From NCBI GenBank assembly GCA_030151885.1, contig JASLCG010000065.1:1-40491 (forward strand): 40,491 nt of DNA, read 5' to 3'. The notes under the pieces are model-generated. The model was not told the DNA's origin, ran no database searches, and saw only the letters and a list, made by a program, of their open reading frames with translations. Position numbers and translations under genes: made by a program. This document shows, piece by piece, positions 7,801-17,026 of the stretch (the stretch's first letter is position 1; each line of letters opens with the position of its first letter). This DNA is from Bacteroides sp. GTDB taxonomy: Bacteria > Bacteroidota > Bacteroidia > Bacteroidales > Bacteroidaceae.

Positions 7801-9234
7801 ATGCATTTATCTCCAGATTTTGAAGCATTAATCAAGCAACAATTTGATGCTAATGAAGCAGTTGAATTGCTTGAATCAATAAATAGTGAACCCAGCACAA
7901 GTGTGCGAGTTAATCGACTGAAATTAGCGTTAGCTGGTCAAAGTTTAATTTGTGATAATCTAGTTAAAGTTCCTTGGAGCTCTTCTGGGTATTATTTAAA
8001 TAAAAGAATAAAGTTTACATACGACCCATGCTTGCATGCGGGTACTTACTACGTGCAGGAGGCATCATCAATGTTTGTTGAACAGGCTCTTAAAGGATTG
8101 TTGTCAAAAGATGTCATTGCACTAGATTTATGTGCAGCTCCAGGTGGTAAAAGTACATTACTAAGAAGCATTATGTCTGACGAAAGTCTTTTAGTCTCAA
8201 ATGAAATAGTGCCGAAAAGAGCTCAAATTTTATCTGAGAATATAAAAAAGTGGGGACATCCTAATTGTATTGTCACTAATAATGCTCCTAAGGATTTTAC
8301 TCAGTTTGAATCTTTATTTGATGTTATCTTAACTGATGTTCCTTGTTCTGGAGAGGGAATGTTTAGAAAAGATGCTGTAGCTATTCAAGAGTGGAGTATG
8401 AGTAATGTCGCTGTTTGTAAGGAGAGACAACTTTGTATAATTGATGACATATGGCCGTCTCTTAAACCTGGTGGAGTATTAGTTTATAGTACTTGTACTT
8501 TCAATAGACAGGAAAATGAAGATAATATAGCAGCGATCATTAAAAAATATCATGCAGAAACTATTCGAATTAGTATAAAAGATGAATGGGGTGTTGTAGA
8601 GTCTTGTACCGATGGAGAATTCTCTTATAGGTTTTTACCACATAAAGTAAAAGGAGAAGGCTTATTTATGGCTGTACTTAGAAAGCCAAGCTATATTGGT
8701 GAATCGAAGAAGTGCCCAATATTATATAATACAAAGAAACAATCTAAGAAGGGCAAAAAAGAAAATCCACGCTTTAAAAAACTATTGCAAGAATGCCGCA
8801 ATTGGATTCTATCGCCAGATGTGTTTGATTTTAAACTGTACAACGATTATATATATGCATTTAACTTAGAGCATATGCCTTGTTTAGAATTGTTGCAGAA
8901 TAAGAAAGTACATATTCTTTCGGCTGGGATATCTTTAGCTGAAATAAAAGGTGAAAAGTTGATTCCTCAACAAGGATTAGCAATTAATGCACTGTTAAAT
9001 AGAAGCTCGTTTCATATTGAAGAGGTGAGTTATGAACAGGCTATATCTTATCTACGAAAAGAGGCCATTACAATTTCTGCAATGGCCCCAAAAGGTTATG
9101 TAATAGTGAGCTATAAAAACTATCCACTCGGCTTTATTAAAAACTTAGGGAATAGGTCTAATAATTTGTATCCTAATGAGTGGAGAATTCGTAGTAGTTA
9201 TGTCACTACGAATACGGAAGATTATTTTCTATAG
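7801..9234 (+). CDS. rsmF: RsmF-like 16S rRNA m5C methyltransferase
   Basis: A NOL1/NOP2/Sun-family RNA cytosine-C5 methyltransferase of 477 residues, acting on rRNA in the cytosol. The N-terminal RNA-binding part holds SVRVNRLK (about 35-41). The SAM site is LDLCAAPGGKST (108-119). The two catalytic Cys lie in DVPCSGEGMF (C182) and VYSTCTFN (C232). The C-terminal third (about 310-477) resembles the extension of RsmF/YebU, including the PKGYVIVSYKNYPLGFIKNLG region, which supports RsmF over RsmB. The exact target base is inferred from the family. The last codons interlock with the stop of the convergent TolC-like gene: the two stop codons together read CTATAG. Confidence 0.88.
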   Translation: MHLSPDFEALIKQQFDANEAVELLESINSEPSTSVRVNRLKLALAGQSLICDNLVKVPWSSSGYYLNKRIKFTYDPCLHAGTYYVQEASSMFVEQALKGLLSKDVIALDLCAAPGGKSTLLRSIMSDESLLVSNEIVPKRAQILSENIKKWGHPNCIVTNNAPKDFTQFESLFDVILTDVPCSGEGMFRKDAVAIQEWSMSNVAVCKERQLCIIDDIWPSLKPGGVLVYSTCTFNRQENEDNIAAIIKKYHAETIRISIKDEWGVVESCTDGEFSYRFLPHKVKGEGLFMAVLRKPSYIGESKKCPILYNTKKQSKKGKKENPRFKKLLQECRNWILSPDVFDFKLYNDYIYAFNLEHMPCLELLQNKKVHILSAGISLAEIKGEKLIPQQGLAINALLNRSSFHIEEVSYEQAISYLRKEAITISAMAPKGYVIVSYKNYPLGFIKNLGNRSNNLYPNEWRIRSSYVTTNTEDYFL

Positions 9235-10410
9235 TTTATGTTTATATAGCTGTGCTAACTGTTTTTGGAACTGATAATTTAGATTGATATAGTTTTGAGC
9301 ACTTTGGTATATTATAGCCATTTCCACAAAATAATCTGTAACCGTTATCTGTCCGTGGTCAAGAGCTGTCTCTAAAGTTTTGAAACTATCGTCAATATCT
9401 ATTAGTCCATTATAATCATTTATTTGATTAATAAGAGAGTATGCCTCTTCATATGCTTGATAAATAGTCGATTGAATTTTGTTGAGTGTTAAGTCTTGTT
9501 CGTATAACTTACTTATAGACTCAGCTTTTGCCGCCGATACTTTCCCTCTATTATTAAAGATAGGAATACTTAGACCAACAACAAAACCATTTGAATGCCT
9601 TCCGGGTCCAGCAGTTCTTTTATATCCAAGCTCTAATCCTGGAAGCCATTCTGATTTATTTGCAGCTATCTGTTTTCTAGAAGCTTCATAGTCAAATTTA
9701 GTCTGTAGTAGTTCATAACTATTACCAAGAGCTTCGTTACTAACTTCTTTGAAATCGGGGAGTGTAGTTTCATCAGTATATTGATCTAAACTATCGATAT
9801 CTAGAGGTATATTAGCATTAAACTCTTGTAGTAATGCAACTTGTTTCTTAATGTTTGCTTGTACTATTGTTAACTCTGTTTTTTGGTTTAAAACATCTAA
9901 TTTAATCTTATTAAAATCAAGTTTAGTAGCACTCCCAGTGTTAATCATCATTTGGTAGTTTTCTAATAAACCTTGTGCGTTATGCATCCTTTTTTCTATA
10001 ATCTTTTTCTCCTGATTAAGTTTTATAATTTCAAGGCATACTTCTTTAGCTTTCAATAAAATATCTTGTCGCTGTGCGTTGTAGAATGCTTCTAAGCTTT
10101 TATTCCTGTTTTTTATAGCTCTGCTTCTAGCAACATAGGCTGTAGGGAAATCAAAAGCTTGAGTGATACTCATTTCCATATCAGTATCTTTGCTGTCTTT
10201 CGTATCCCACACTTTGCTATATGATAAACTAGGATTTGCTAAGTTGTTTTCGGATTTGTTGTTCCACTTACTTGCTGTTAAAACCTGTTCATTAGCTTTT
10301 AACTGTAAATTATTAATTTCTATTTGTTGAAGTATAGACTGAATAGAATTTTGAGATTTAGCTGGGAATATGCTCCCAGCTAATAATATTAGTATGATGT
10401 GTTTTTTCAT
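9229..10410 (-). CDS. TolC-family outer-membrane channel of a metal efflux system
   Basis: Outer-membrane efflux protein of 393 residues with a signal peptide (MKKHIILILLAGSIFPAKSQ). Long coiled-coil helices follow, rich in Gln, Asn, Glu and Lys, with a GLSIPIFNNRGKVSAAKAES stretch typical of the equatorial region in OEP repeats. It forms the outer-membrane exit duct for the RND pump encoded just upstream. Its ATG overlaps the pump's stop by 4 bases, which indicates coupled translation. Family proteins such as CusC and CzcC are about 420-460 residues, so this is slightly short. It is the last gene of the operon, and no terminator precedes the overlap with the opposing gene. Confidence 0.92.
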   Translation of the reverse strand: MKKHIILILLAGSIFPAKSQNSIQSILQQIEINNLQLKANEQVLTASKWNNKSENNLANPSLSYSKVWDTKDSKDTDMEMSITQAFDFPTAYVARSRAIKNRNKSLEAFYNAQRQDILLKAKEVCLEIIKLNQEKKIIEKRMHNAQGLLENYQMMINTGSATKLDFNKIKLDVLNQKTELTIVQANIKKQVALLQEFNANIPLDIDSLDQYTDETTLPDFKEVSNEALGNSYELLQTKFDYEASRKQIAANKSEWLPGLELGYKRTAGPGRHSNGFVVGLSIPIFNNRGKVSAAKAESISKLYEQDLTLNKIQSTIYQAYEEAYSLINQINDYNGLIDIDDSFKTLETALDHGQITVTDYFVEMAIIYQSAQNYINLNYQFQKQLAQLYKHKL

Positions 10411-13400
10411 TTGTTATTCTTTTGTTTATGAATAGCTTGATACACAATAGGTATAATAAAACCATTCAACAGGGTTGATGTTAATAAACCTCCTAATATA
10501 ACTTTTGCCATAGGACTTTGTATTTCATTACCAGGTAAATCTCCATTTATTGCTAGTGGAACGAGTGCTAAAGCAGATGTTAGTGCGGTCATAATAATAG
10601 GATTTAACCTATCTAAAGATCCTTGTATAATACTATCTGTTAGATTATAATGTTCAACTTTTTGAAGATGATTGTAATGGCTAATCAGCAACATTCCATT
10701 TCTAGTTGCAATACCAAATAGAGATATAAACCCTATTACTGCAGGAATACTAATTTCTTTACTTGTAAAAAACAATATAAATACTCCTCCTATAAGAGCT
10801 AATGGTAGATTTAATAGAATAGCACAAGATTCTTTTGCATTCTTAAACTCATTATAAAGTAGTAAGAATATAATTAATATTGAGATAATAGATGTCAATC
10901 CAAGAATTCTACTAGCAGCTTGTTCGCTTTCGAATTGTCCTCCATATTCGATATGATACCCTTCAGGTAATTCAATATTATTGTTTATTGTTTTTTGGAT
11001 ATCGTTAACGGCTCCTCTCAAATCTCGTCCTTCTACATTGGCAGAAATAACTATTTTTCTTTTTACATTTTCTCTACCAATTGTATTGGGTCCCATTGTA
11101 GATTTAACTTGTGCTACTTCACTTAGAGGTATTTTACCTCCATTAGGAGTGTCTATAAATAAATCAAACAACTTCTCTTTACTATCTCTTAATTCTGGCT
11201 TTGTTATAACTACTAAATCGAATTGCTTACCTCGTTCATATACTTGTGAGACGATTTCTCCTGCCAGATTTACGTTGATAAATTCAGAAAACTCAGGAAG
11301 TGTAATTCCGTATTGAGCCAATATTGTTCTGTTAGGCGTTATTGTTAATTGAGGACGTTCAATTTGTTGCTCAATATTTAAATCAACAATACCATCTATA
11401 TCACCTATAGTTTGTTTAATATTAGTTCCTATTTTGAACATTTCACTTAAGTTTTCTCCAAATAGTTTAATAGCAATATTTGCTCTAGTTCCAGATAGCA
11501 TTGCATCTATACGATGGCTAATAGGTTGTCCTATTTCTATCATTGCTCCATTTAGCGTTGATAACTTTTCTCTTATTTCATGTGTAAGTTCATCTTTACT
11601 TCTGTTTTTAAGAATGAATGGCGCTTCAATTTCTGAGGCATTTACACCAAGAGCATGTTCATCGAGCTCTGCTCGACCTGTCTTACGCGCAACAATTTGT
11701 ATTTCGGGGATACTTAATAATAAATCTTCAGCTTGTTTGCCAAGTTTATCACTCTCTTCGAGAGATATTCCAGGAAGTGTACTTACGTTAATTGTATAAG
11801 ACCCTTCATTGAATGATGGTAAGAAACTATTCCCTAAAGTGGCACCCATGATAAGAGTAACTATAAATATAGCCAGAGTAGTTATTGCTGTTACTTTTTT
11901 ATGTTGAAGAGTCCATTTAAGAGCTTTTTCATAGTGTTTTTTAAGCCATCTAGCAACAAAAGCTTCTTTCGGTACTTTAGTAGAGTTTTTATTATTTAAT
12001 AAATAGCTACATAGTACTGGAGTTAATGTTAATGCCACTATCGTAGAAGCTATTAAAGCTGTGATAAAAGATATACCTAGAGGAACTAACATTCTTCCTT
12101 CCATACCACTTAAGAAGAATAAAGGTAAGAAGCTGGCTATAATAATTAAGGTCGAGTTTAGAATTGGCATTCTAACCTCTTTAGATGCTTCGTATACAAC
12201 TTCTATAATGTTCTTCTGCTGTTCAATAGGTTTAGTCTTATTTTCTTTTAATCGCTTGAATACATTTTCAACATCTACGATTGCATCATCAACAAGAGAG
12301 CCTATGGCAATTGCTAAACCTCCTAAGCTCATTGTATTAATAGTAAGTCCTAAATAGTGCATCACAACTACAGCTACAATCATAGAGATAGGAATTGTAA
12401 CTAAAGATATGATTGTAGTTCTGAAATTAGCTAAGAATATAAAGAGTACTATAACAACAAAAATACCACCTTCAAAAATAGATCTTTCTACGTTACCTAT
12501 TGAATTTTGGATGAAGGTACTCTGTTGAAAAATATTTGTGCTTACTTCAACGTCTTTCGGTAAGGTCTTTTTGAGGTTGTTTAGGGCAGCCTCTATTCGT
12601 TCTGTAAGCTCAATAGTACCTACATTAGGCTGTTTGGTAACGGTTAATAAAACACCGTGCTTTCCTTTAATAGATGCTAATCCTAGTTTTGGTTCTTTGC
12701 CAGCAATTTTAACATCAGCTATATCTTCCAAAAGTATAGCAGAGCTATCTGTATTACGTTTAATCACAGACTTTTTTAAAAGATCTACTTCATAGGTAGA
12801 GAGCATTCCTCTAACAATGTATTCGTTACCAAACTGGTATATAACACCACCGTTTGTATTTAAATTCATCTGTTTAGAGGCACTTATTACTTCATTAAGA
12901 GATACATCAAAAAATCTCATTCTAGAAGGGTCAAGCTGGATTTGATACTCTTTAATATCGCCACCTTGTACAGACACTTGTGCTACACCACCAGTTGATA
13001 ATAATCTAGGTCTTATATTCCAATCTGCTATAGTTCTTAAATCTAGTAATGAAGTAGAATCTGCTGTTAGGCCAATGATAAGTACTTCACCTAGAATAGA
13101 AGATTGGGGTCCAAGTGTGGGTTTACCTATATTTTCAGGTAAGGACTCGCTAACTATAGCTAGTTTTTCTGATACAATTTGACGGGCTAGATATATATCC
13201 ATTCCCCAGTCAAATTCTACCCATACTACAGAAAAACTGTTGGTAGAAGATGAACGAACTCTTCTTACTCCAGTAGCTCCATTAACAGAAGTCTCTATGG
13301 GGAATGTTACAAGTTGCTCAACCTCTTCGGCAGCCATTCCATTGGCTTCTGTCATAACTACAACAGTAGGTGCATTCAAATCAGGAAAAACATCAACCTC

Positions 13401-13502
13401 AGTCTCTTTAGTTATATATACTCCTGCTATAATCAATATCACAGCAGAGAATAATACAACAAGTCGATTTGAAAGCGAAAAATGTATTATTTTATTTAAC
13501 AT
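10407..13502 (-). CDS. CzcA/CusA-type heavy-metal RND efflux pump
   Basis: Inner-membrane proton-driven transporter of the heavy-metal efflux RND family, 1031 residues, which is close to CusA and CzcA (about 1045-1060). It has twelve expected helices, two large periplasmic loops, and the helix-4 proton-relay segment AIAIGSLVDDAIVDVENV with its essential-type Asp. ETEVDVFPDLNAPTVVV near the N-terminus and the second-half helices around LALIGGVFILFF and FGIATRNGMLLISHY are characteristic of this subfamily rather than of drug pumps. Whether it exports Cu/Ag or Zn/Co/Cd/Ni cannot be decided by eye. It lies between the adaptor (16-base gap) and the TolC-like gene (4-base overlap). Confidence 0.94.
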   Translation of the reverse strand: MLNKIIHFSLSNRLVVLFSAVILIIAGVYITKETEVDVFPDLNAPTVVVMTEANGMAAEEVEQLVTFPIETSVNGATGVRRVRSSSTNSFSVVWVEFDWGMDIYLARQIVSEKLAIVSESLPENIGKPTLGPQSSILGEVLIIGLTADSTSLLDLRTIADWNIRPRLLSTGGVAQVSVQGGDIKEYQIQLDPSRMRFFDVSLNEVISASKQMNLNTNGGVIYQFGNEYIVRGMLSTYEVDLLKKSVIKRNTDSSAILLEDIADVKIAGKEPKLGLASIKGKHGVLLTVTKQPNVGTIELTERIEAALNNLKKTLPKDVEVSTNIFQQSTFIQNSIGNVERSIFEGGIFVVIVLFIFLANFRTTIISLVTIPISMIVAVVVMHYLGLTINTMSLGGLAIAIGSLVDDAIVDVENVFKRLKENKTKPIEQQKNIIEVVYEASKEVRMPILNSTLIIIASFLPLFFLSGMEGRMLVPLGISFITALIASTIVALTLTPVLCSYLLNNKNSTKVPKEAFVARWLKKHYEKALKWTLQHKKVTAITTLAIFIVTLIMGATLGNSFLPSFNEGSYTINVSTLPGISLEESDKLGKQAEDLLLSIPEIQIVARKTGRAELDEHALGVNASEIEAPFILKNRSKDELTHEIREKLSTLNGAMIEIGQPISHRIDAMLSGTRANIAIKLFGENLSEMFKIGTNIKQTIGDIDGIVDLNIEQQIERPQLTITPNRTILAQYGITLPEFSEFINVNLAGEIVSQVYERGKQFDLVVITKPELRDSKEKLFDLFIDTPNGGKIPLSEVAQVKSTMGPNTIGRENVKRKIVISANVEGRDLRGAVNDIQKTINNNIELPEGYHIEYGGQFESEQAASRILGLTSIISILIIFLLLYNEFKNAKESCAILLNLPLALIGGVFILFFTSKEISIPAVIGFISLFGIATRNGMLLISHYNHLQKVEHYNLTDSIIQGSLDRLNPIIMTALTSALALVPLAINGDLPGNEIQSPMAKVILGGLLTSTLLNGFIIPIVYQAIHKQKNNK

Positions 13503-13518
13503 GTAATTTTGATATTAG

Positions 13519-14667
13519 TTAATGATCGTGTGTATGAGCTGGTATTGCATTAGTTGCAGATGCTAACTTTACTTGTTGTGCTCCTTCTATAACAATGTTA
13601 TCGCCAGGTGTAATTCCTGATAAAATCTGGTATTCAGATCCATTATCCATACCTAGTTTTATTTCAACTTTTTCATACTCTTCTTTACACACCTTTTTAT
13701 ATGCAAAAAAGAGTCCTTCTTCTTCTGTAATTGCTGTATATGGTAAAACTATAGTATTATTAATTGGTCTTGATAATAAATACACTTCAGCATACGATCC
13801 TCCTACAAAGCTTTGCTTATTAGCTTCGAATGAAAACGTTACAGGTAGCAAGCTATTGCTATTGGTTATACTTTTTGCGTAGCTTATTAGATGCCCATTT
13901 AACTCTGACAACTTATAAGTTTCATCTAAATTGATTGTTTTAAAGTTAGCAGATGTTATGTATTTAAGCTCTTTGAAATATCTACTAGGAACTTCTGCTA
14001 TGAGTTGCATTTTATTGTTGTTAGCAATAGTAAGTAATGGCTGACCAGTAACAACATACTCACCATTCTCAATAAAGATTTCTTTGATAAATCCATTTAG
14101 ATTTGATGTAGCCATTAATCCGCTCGTAGTATAGTCTTTAGATAAGGCTTGATAGGCTATTTTAGCATTCTCATAATTTTGTTTTACAGTAACAAAGTCT
14201 GTTTGTGTTACAATGCCTATTTCTACTAGTGGCTTAAGTCTTTCATATTCACTTTTTGCAATGTCAAAAGTTACTTTTGCTTTTAAAACAGGATCTCCAT
14301 CTTGGATTTTTTTAGAAGAAATAGCTAAAAGGCTTTGTCCTTTATTGACAGCCAATCCTATTAATAAATTTTCTGGAATGACAACTATACCATTGCTATT
14401 GGCAGCTAATATAGATTCATGACTTTGTTGAGGAATAATTTTTCCTCCAACCTTAATCACCGATTGAAAATCTGTATAGTTTATAACACTTGCTTTAACA
14501 TTATTAGCTTTAGCTTTTTCTTCAGATAAGATAATTACATCTTCTGCATGTTCATGATTGTGAGAAGACTCTTCTTCTTTAGTATTGTTAGCTGTACTCT
14601 TTTCAGTATTAGTACAGCTAGTAAATATTACGATACAGCATATCGTATAGAATAATATTTTTTTCAT
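13519..14667 (-). CDS. periplasmic adaptor (membrane fusion) lipoprotein of the metal efflux system
   Basis: RND periplasmic adaptor of 382 residues. The lipobox FTSC gives a lipidated Cys at 18, so it is anchored to a membrane. A His-rich stretch (SSHNHEHAED, about 35-44) and a C-terminal HTHDH tail suit a metal-binding protein. Between them lie an alpha-hairpin and lipoyl-like halves (SNGIVVIPENLLIGLAVNKG and GFIKEIFIENGEYVVTGQPL) and a beta-barrel ending in GITPGDNIVIEGAQQVK. It bridges the RND pump and the outer-membrane channel and may hand over metal. It is 16 bases upstream of the pump. Palindromes centred on CTTATAAG precede it at 14675 and 14711. Confidence 0.92.
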   Translation of the reverse strand: MKKILFYTICCIVIFTSCTNTEKSTANNTKEEESSHNHEHAEDVIILSEEKAKANNVKASVINYTDFQSVIKVGGKIIPQQSHESILAANSNGIVVIPENLLIGLAVNKGQSLLAISSKKIQDGDPVLKAKVTFDIAKSEYERLKPLVEIGIVTQTDFVTVKQNYENAKIAYQALSKDYTTSGLMATSNLNGFIKEIFIENGEYVVTGQPLLTIANNNKMQLIAEVPSRYFKELKYITSANFKTINLDETYKLSELNGHLISYAKSITNSNSLLPVTFSFEANKQSFVGGSYAEVYLLSRPINNTIVLPYTAITEEEGLFFAYKKVCKEEYEKVEIKLGMDNGSEYQILSGITPGDNIVIEGAQQVKLASATNAIPAHTHDH

Positions 14668-14671
14668 ATCC

Positions 14672-14724
14672 TTACTTATAAGTAATAAATTAGTAATGCG
14701 TAATACTCTACTTATAAGAGTATT
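14672..14724. promoter_or_regulatory. paired CTTATAAG palindromes before the efflux adaptor
   Basis: A perfect 14-bp palindrome TTACTTATAAGTAA (14672-14685) lies 5 bases before the adaptor ATG. A second CTTATAAG (14711-14718) is 36 bases away, overlapping a hairpin with arms AATACTCT (14702-14709) and AGAGTATT (14717-14724). The 107-base gap before the adaptor gene therefore holds two copies of one palindrome, which fits an operator for a metal-responsive repressor. No regulator gene lies in the window. Confidence 0.4.
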
Positions 14725-14774
14725 ATAACGTGTGAAATAGTGTTTGAATTATAGACACTATAAAAATCTAATAA

Positions 14775-15188
14775 TTAAATGGTAGTAAGGCTGGGAGGAG
14801 CTCTTAAGCCACTAGAAAAACAAATAGGCTCATTGTAGACTTTACTTAAATATTGTGTACTCTTTGTTTTTAGAACAAAACATGGAGGTGTAAAGTCAAA
14901 AATATTATGATGGGTAAGAGTTATAAAAACAGTGAAATCTACCTGTTGAAGTAAATTGTTTGGACTGTTTATTTTGAAAGGAGTTATATTAGTAGTCCAA
15001 CACTCTGGGCAGTTTGTATTATTAAAAGGAGTTTTATCTTGATGTGCTATATCATTATCAGCACCATCATTAAATAAGCATATTGATGTTATGTCATTGT
15101 TGTGATGGTGGTGTGGAATTAATGGTATTACATTCAATAAGAATGTAATACTCATTAATAAAAATGCTATAGTCGATTTTACTTTCAT
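14775..15188 (-). CDS. small secreted His/Cys-containing protein, DUF6769-like
   Basis: A 137-residue protein with a signal sequence or N-terminal helix (about 1-24), followed at once by PLIPHHHH. A Cys in SICLFND, a CPEC pair in NCPECWTT, and PPCFVLK toward the end follow. The layout resembles short Bacteroidales proteins found beside metal efflux operons (DUF6769 type), but that assignment is from memory and unverified. The His cluster and CxxC pair suggest metal binding in the periplasm. It is the first gene of the efflux transcript, with its own -7 element at 15211-15218 inside the end of the ABC-F gene, and lies 107 bases ahead of the adaptor. A sensor, chaperone or buffer for the exported metal is a guess. 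Confidence 0.72.
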   Translation of the reverse strand: MKVKSTIAFLLMSITFLLNVIPLIPHHHHNNDITSICLFNDGADNDIAHQDKTPFNNTNCPECWTTNITPFKINSPNNLLQQVDFTVFITLTHHNIFDFTPPCFVLKTKSTQYLSKVYNEPICFSSGLRAPPSLTTI

Positions 15189-15210
15189 TTTAAAGAACAG
15201 GTCAATACTT

Positions 15211-15218
15211 CAAAAATA
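15211..15218 (-). promoter_or_regulatory. -7 element before the metal efflux operon
   Basis: TATTTTTG on the minus strand matches TAnnTTTG exactly. The start point would be near 15204, 16 bases before the ATG at 15188. The expected -33 position falls within the last codons of the ABC-F gene. This would let the efflux genes be controlled separately from the ABC-F gene. Confidence 0.5.
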
Positions 15219-15221
15219 CAA

Positions 15222-16853
15222 TTATTTTTCCAGTTCACGTAAGTTTTCTATTTTTTTTGCTTGTAGGAAGTCATAAATGCCACCAAGTTGCAATTTGACT
15301 TGTTTATTTCCAAATTCACAAACTTTATCGACCAATCCGTCTAGGAAATCCCTATCGTGCGAAACAAGAATTAAAGTGCCATCAAACTCTAGTAATGCTT
15401 GTTTAAGTATATCTTTCGTCTTTAGGTCTAAGTGGTTAGTTGGCTCGTCTAATATTAATAAATTGACAGGTTCTAATAGAAGTTTAAGTAAAGCAAGTCT
15501 TGTTCTTTCTCCACCCGAAAGTACTTTCACTTTTTTAGTAGATTCCTCTCCACCAAACATAAATGCTCCAAGAAGATCTTTTATCTTATTTCTAATCTCT
15601 CCTTGGGCAACGTCGTCAATTGTTTGGAATACAGTAAGCTCTTCATCGAGTAAAGAGGCTTGGTTTTGGGCAAAATATCCAATTTTAACGTTGTGTCCCA
15701 AAGTAAGAACTCCGTCGTGCTCTATCTCTTGCATAATACATTTGACTAAGGTGGATTTACCTTCACCATTTTTACCAACGAATGCAATTTTGTCTCCACG
15801 CTCAATTACAACATTAGCATCTTTAAAAACAAGGTGATCTCCATAATACTTGGCTACGTCTTCCATTATTACAGGGTAACTACCTGCTCTAGGAGAGGGA
15901 GGAAAGCGTAGTCTTATTCCAGAGGTATCTATTTCATCTACTTCAATTAGCTCTAGTTTATCTAGCATTTTGACTCTGCTTTGTACTTGAAGAGTTTTAG
16001 AATAAGTACCTTTAAATCTTTCAATAAACTCTTTTGTTTCAGCAATAAACTTCTGTTGTTCTTCATAAGCTTTAAGTTGCTGCTCTCTTCGCTCTTTTCT
16101 TAGCTCAAGGTAAGATGAGTAATTTACTTTATAATCGTAGATTCTTCCCATTGTAACCTCAATGGTACGTGTAGTAATGTTATCAACAAACTTTCTGTCG
16201 TGACTAATTACAACTACAGCTTTTGAACTATTTATTAAGAACTGTTCTAACCACTCAATTGATTCGATGTCTAAGTGGTTGGTGGGCTCATCTAATAATA
16301 ATACATCAGGATTTTTTAGTAGTAGTTTAGCTAGCTCAATACGCATTCTCCAGCCTCCACTAAATTTATTTGTTGGTTCATGAAAATCAGAACGTTTAAA
16401 CCCTAGCCCTAAGAGAGTTTTTTCAATATCTTCATCGTAATTAATCTCTTCTATTGTATAGAACTTTTCGCTTAGGCTAGCTACACGCTCTATTATTTGC
16501 ATGTATTCGTCACTTTCATAATCAGTTCTAGTAGCTAGTTGTTCATTTAGGTTAGCTATCTCTGCCTCCATTTGATGGATACTAGCAAAAGCTTGTGCAG
16601 TCTCTTCATATACAGTTCTTCCATCTTCAATCATTAAATGTTGAGGCAAATAGGCTACAGAACAGTCTTTAGGAGCTGCTACTTTTCCTCTTGTAGCTTC
16701 TCTTTGTCCAGATAAAATCTTAAGAAGAGTAGATTTACCTGCACCGTTCTTGCCCATAAGAGCTATACGGTCAGTAGGGTTTATAACAAATGATATATCT
16801 TTAAAGAGTGTGGTTCCACCAAACTCAACAGTTAATCCATCAACAGAAATCAT
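15222..16853 (-). CDS. ABC-F family ATPase (ribosome-associated type)
   Basis: A soluble protein of 543 residues with two ATP-binding cassettes and no membrane domain. Cassette 1 has Walker A at 34-42 (GKNGAGKST), signature FSGGW near 164-168 and Walker B LLLDEPTNHLD. Cassette 2 has Walker A at 360-367, signature LSGGE at 445-449 and a second LILDEPTNHLD. A charged linker helix pair (about 245-300) fits the P-site-tRNA-interacting motif of ABC-F proteins that act in the ribosomal E site. The length is closest to YbiT-type members (about 530), with no long C-terminal extension. A translation factor role is more likely than antibiotic resistance, given its housekeeping setting. Confidence 0.92.
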   Translation of the reverse strand: MISVDGLTVEFGGTTLFKDISFVINPTDRIALMGKNGAGKSTLLKILSGQREATRGKVAAPKDCSVAYLPQHLMIEDGRTVYEETAQAFASIHQMEAEIANLNEQLATRTDYESDEYMQIIERVASLSEKFYTIEEINYDEDIEKTLLGLGFKRSDFHEPTNKFSGGWRMRIELAKLLLKNPDVLLLDEPTNHLDIESIEWLEQFLINSSKAVVVISHDRKFVDNITTRTIEVTMGRIYDYKVNYSSYLELRKERREQQLKAYEEQQKFIAETKEFIERFKGTYSKTLQVQSRVKMLDKLELIEVDEIDTSGIRLRFPPSPRAGSYPVIMEDVAKYYGDHLVFKDANVVIERGDKIAFVGKNGEGKSTLVKCIMQEIEHDGVLTLGHNVKIGYFAQNQASLLDEELTVFQTIDDVAQGEIRNKIKDLLGAFMFGGEESTKKVKVLSGGERTRLALLKLLLEPVNLLILDEPTNHLDLKTKDILKQALLEFDGTLILVSHDRDFLDGLVDKVCEFGNKQVKLQLGGIYDFLQAKKIENLRELEK

Positions 16854-16875
16854 ATTATATTTTATTTATGAGGTG

Positions 16876-16883
16876 CAAATATA
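16876..16883 (-). promoter_or_regulatory. -7 element of the ABC-F gene
   Basis: TATATTTG on the minus strand, an exact TAnnTTTG match, with TTTA 19 bases upstream as a weak -33. The start point would be near 16869, 16 bases before the ATG. Confidence 0.55.
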
Positions 16884-16977
16884 TGGTTTATTTGTGATTA
16901 GTTAAATCTAGGAGTGTAGCTATATTATATATAATGTGTTAAATAATAAGCTCTATTTGATTATTACTAATACCAAA

Positions 16978-17009
16978 TTTGTCAATCTATATAAAGCTAT
17001 TTACTTTCG
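16978..17009 (+). promoter_or_regulatory. promoter of the YfcE-like phosphoesterase
   Basis: TTTG at 16978-16981, 20 bases, then TACTTTCG at 17002-17009 (one mismatch to TAnnTTTG). The start point near 17016 leaves about 11 bases before the ATG at 17027. This rules out the longer frame that opens at a TTG inside the -33 element. Confidence 0.6.
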
Positions 17010-17026
17010 CTATAAAAATAACAGTA

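Noticed and set aside
10981..13506. Several plus-strand open frames of 85-121 codons opposite the RND pump gene
   Set aside because: They are antisense shadows of a well-supported long gene, with Ser/Ile/Thr-rich composition and no domain likeness.
15277..15837. 186-codon plus-strand open frame opposite the ABC-F gene
   Set aside because: It is an antisense frame within a clear ABC-F gene, and its translation looks like a mirror of the ATPase motifs.
15222..16853. The ABC-F protein as an antibiotic-resistance determinant
   Set aside because: There is no mobile context, the linker is not obviously extended, and the neighbours are core genes, so a housekeeping translation factor is more likely.
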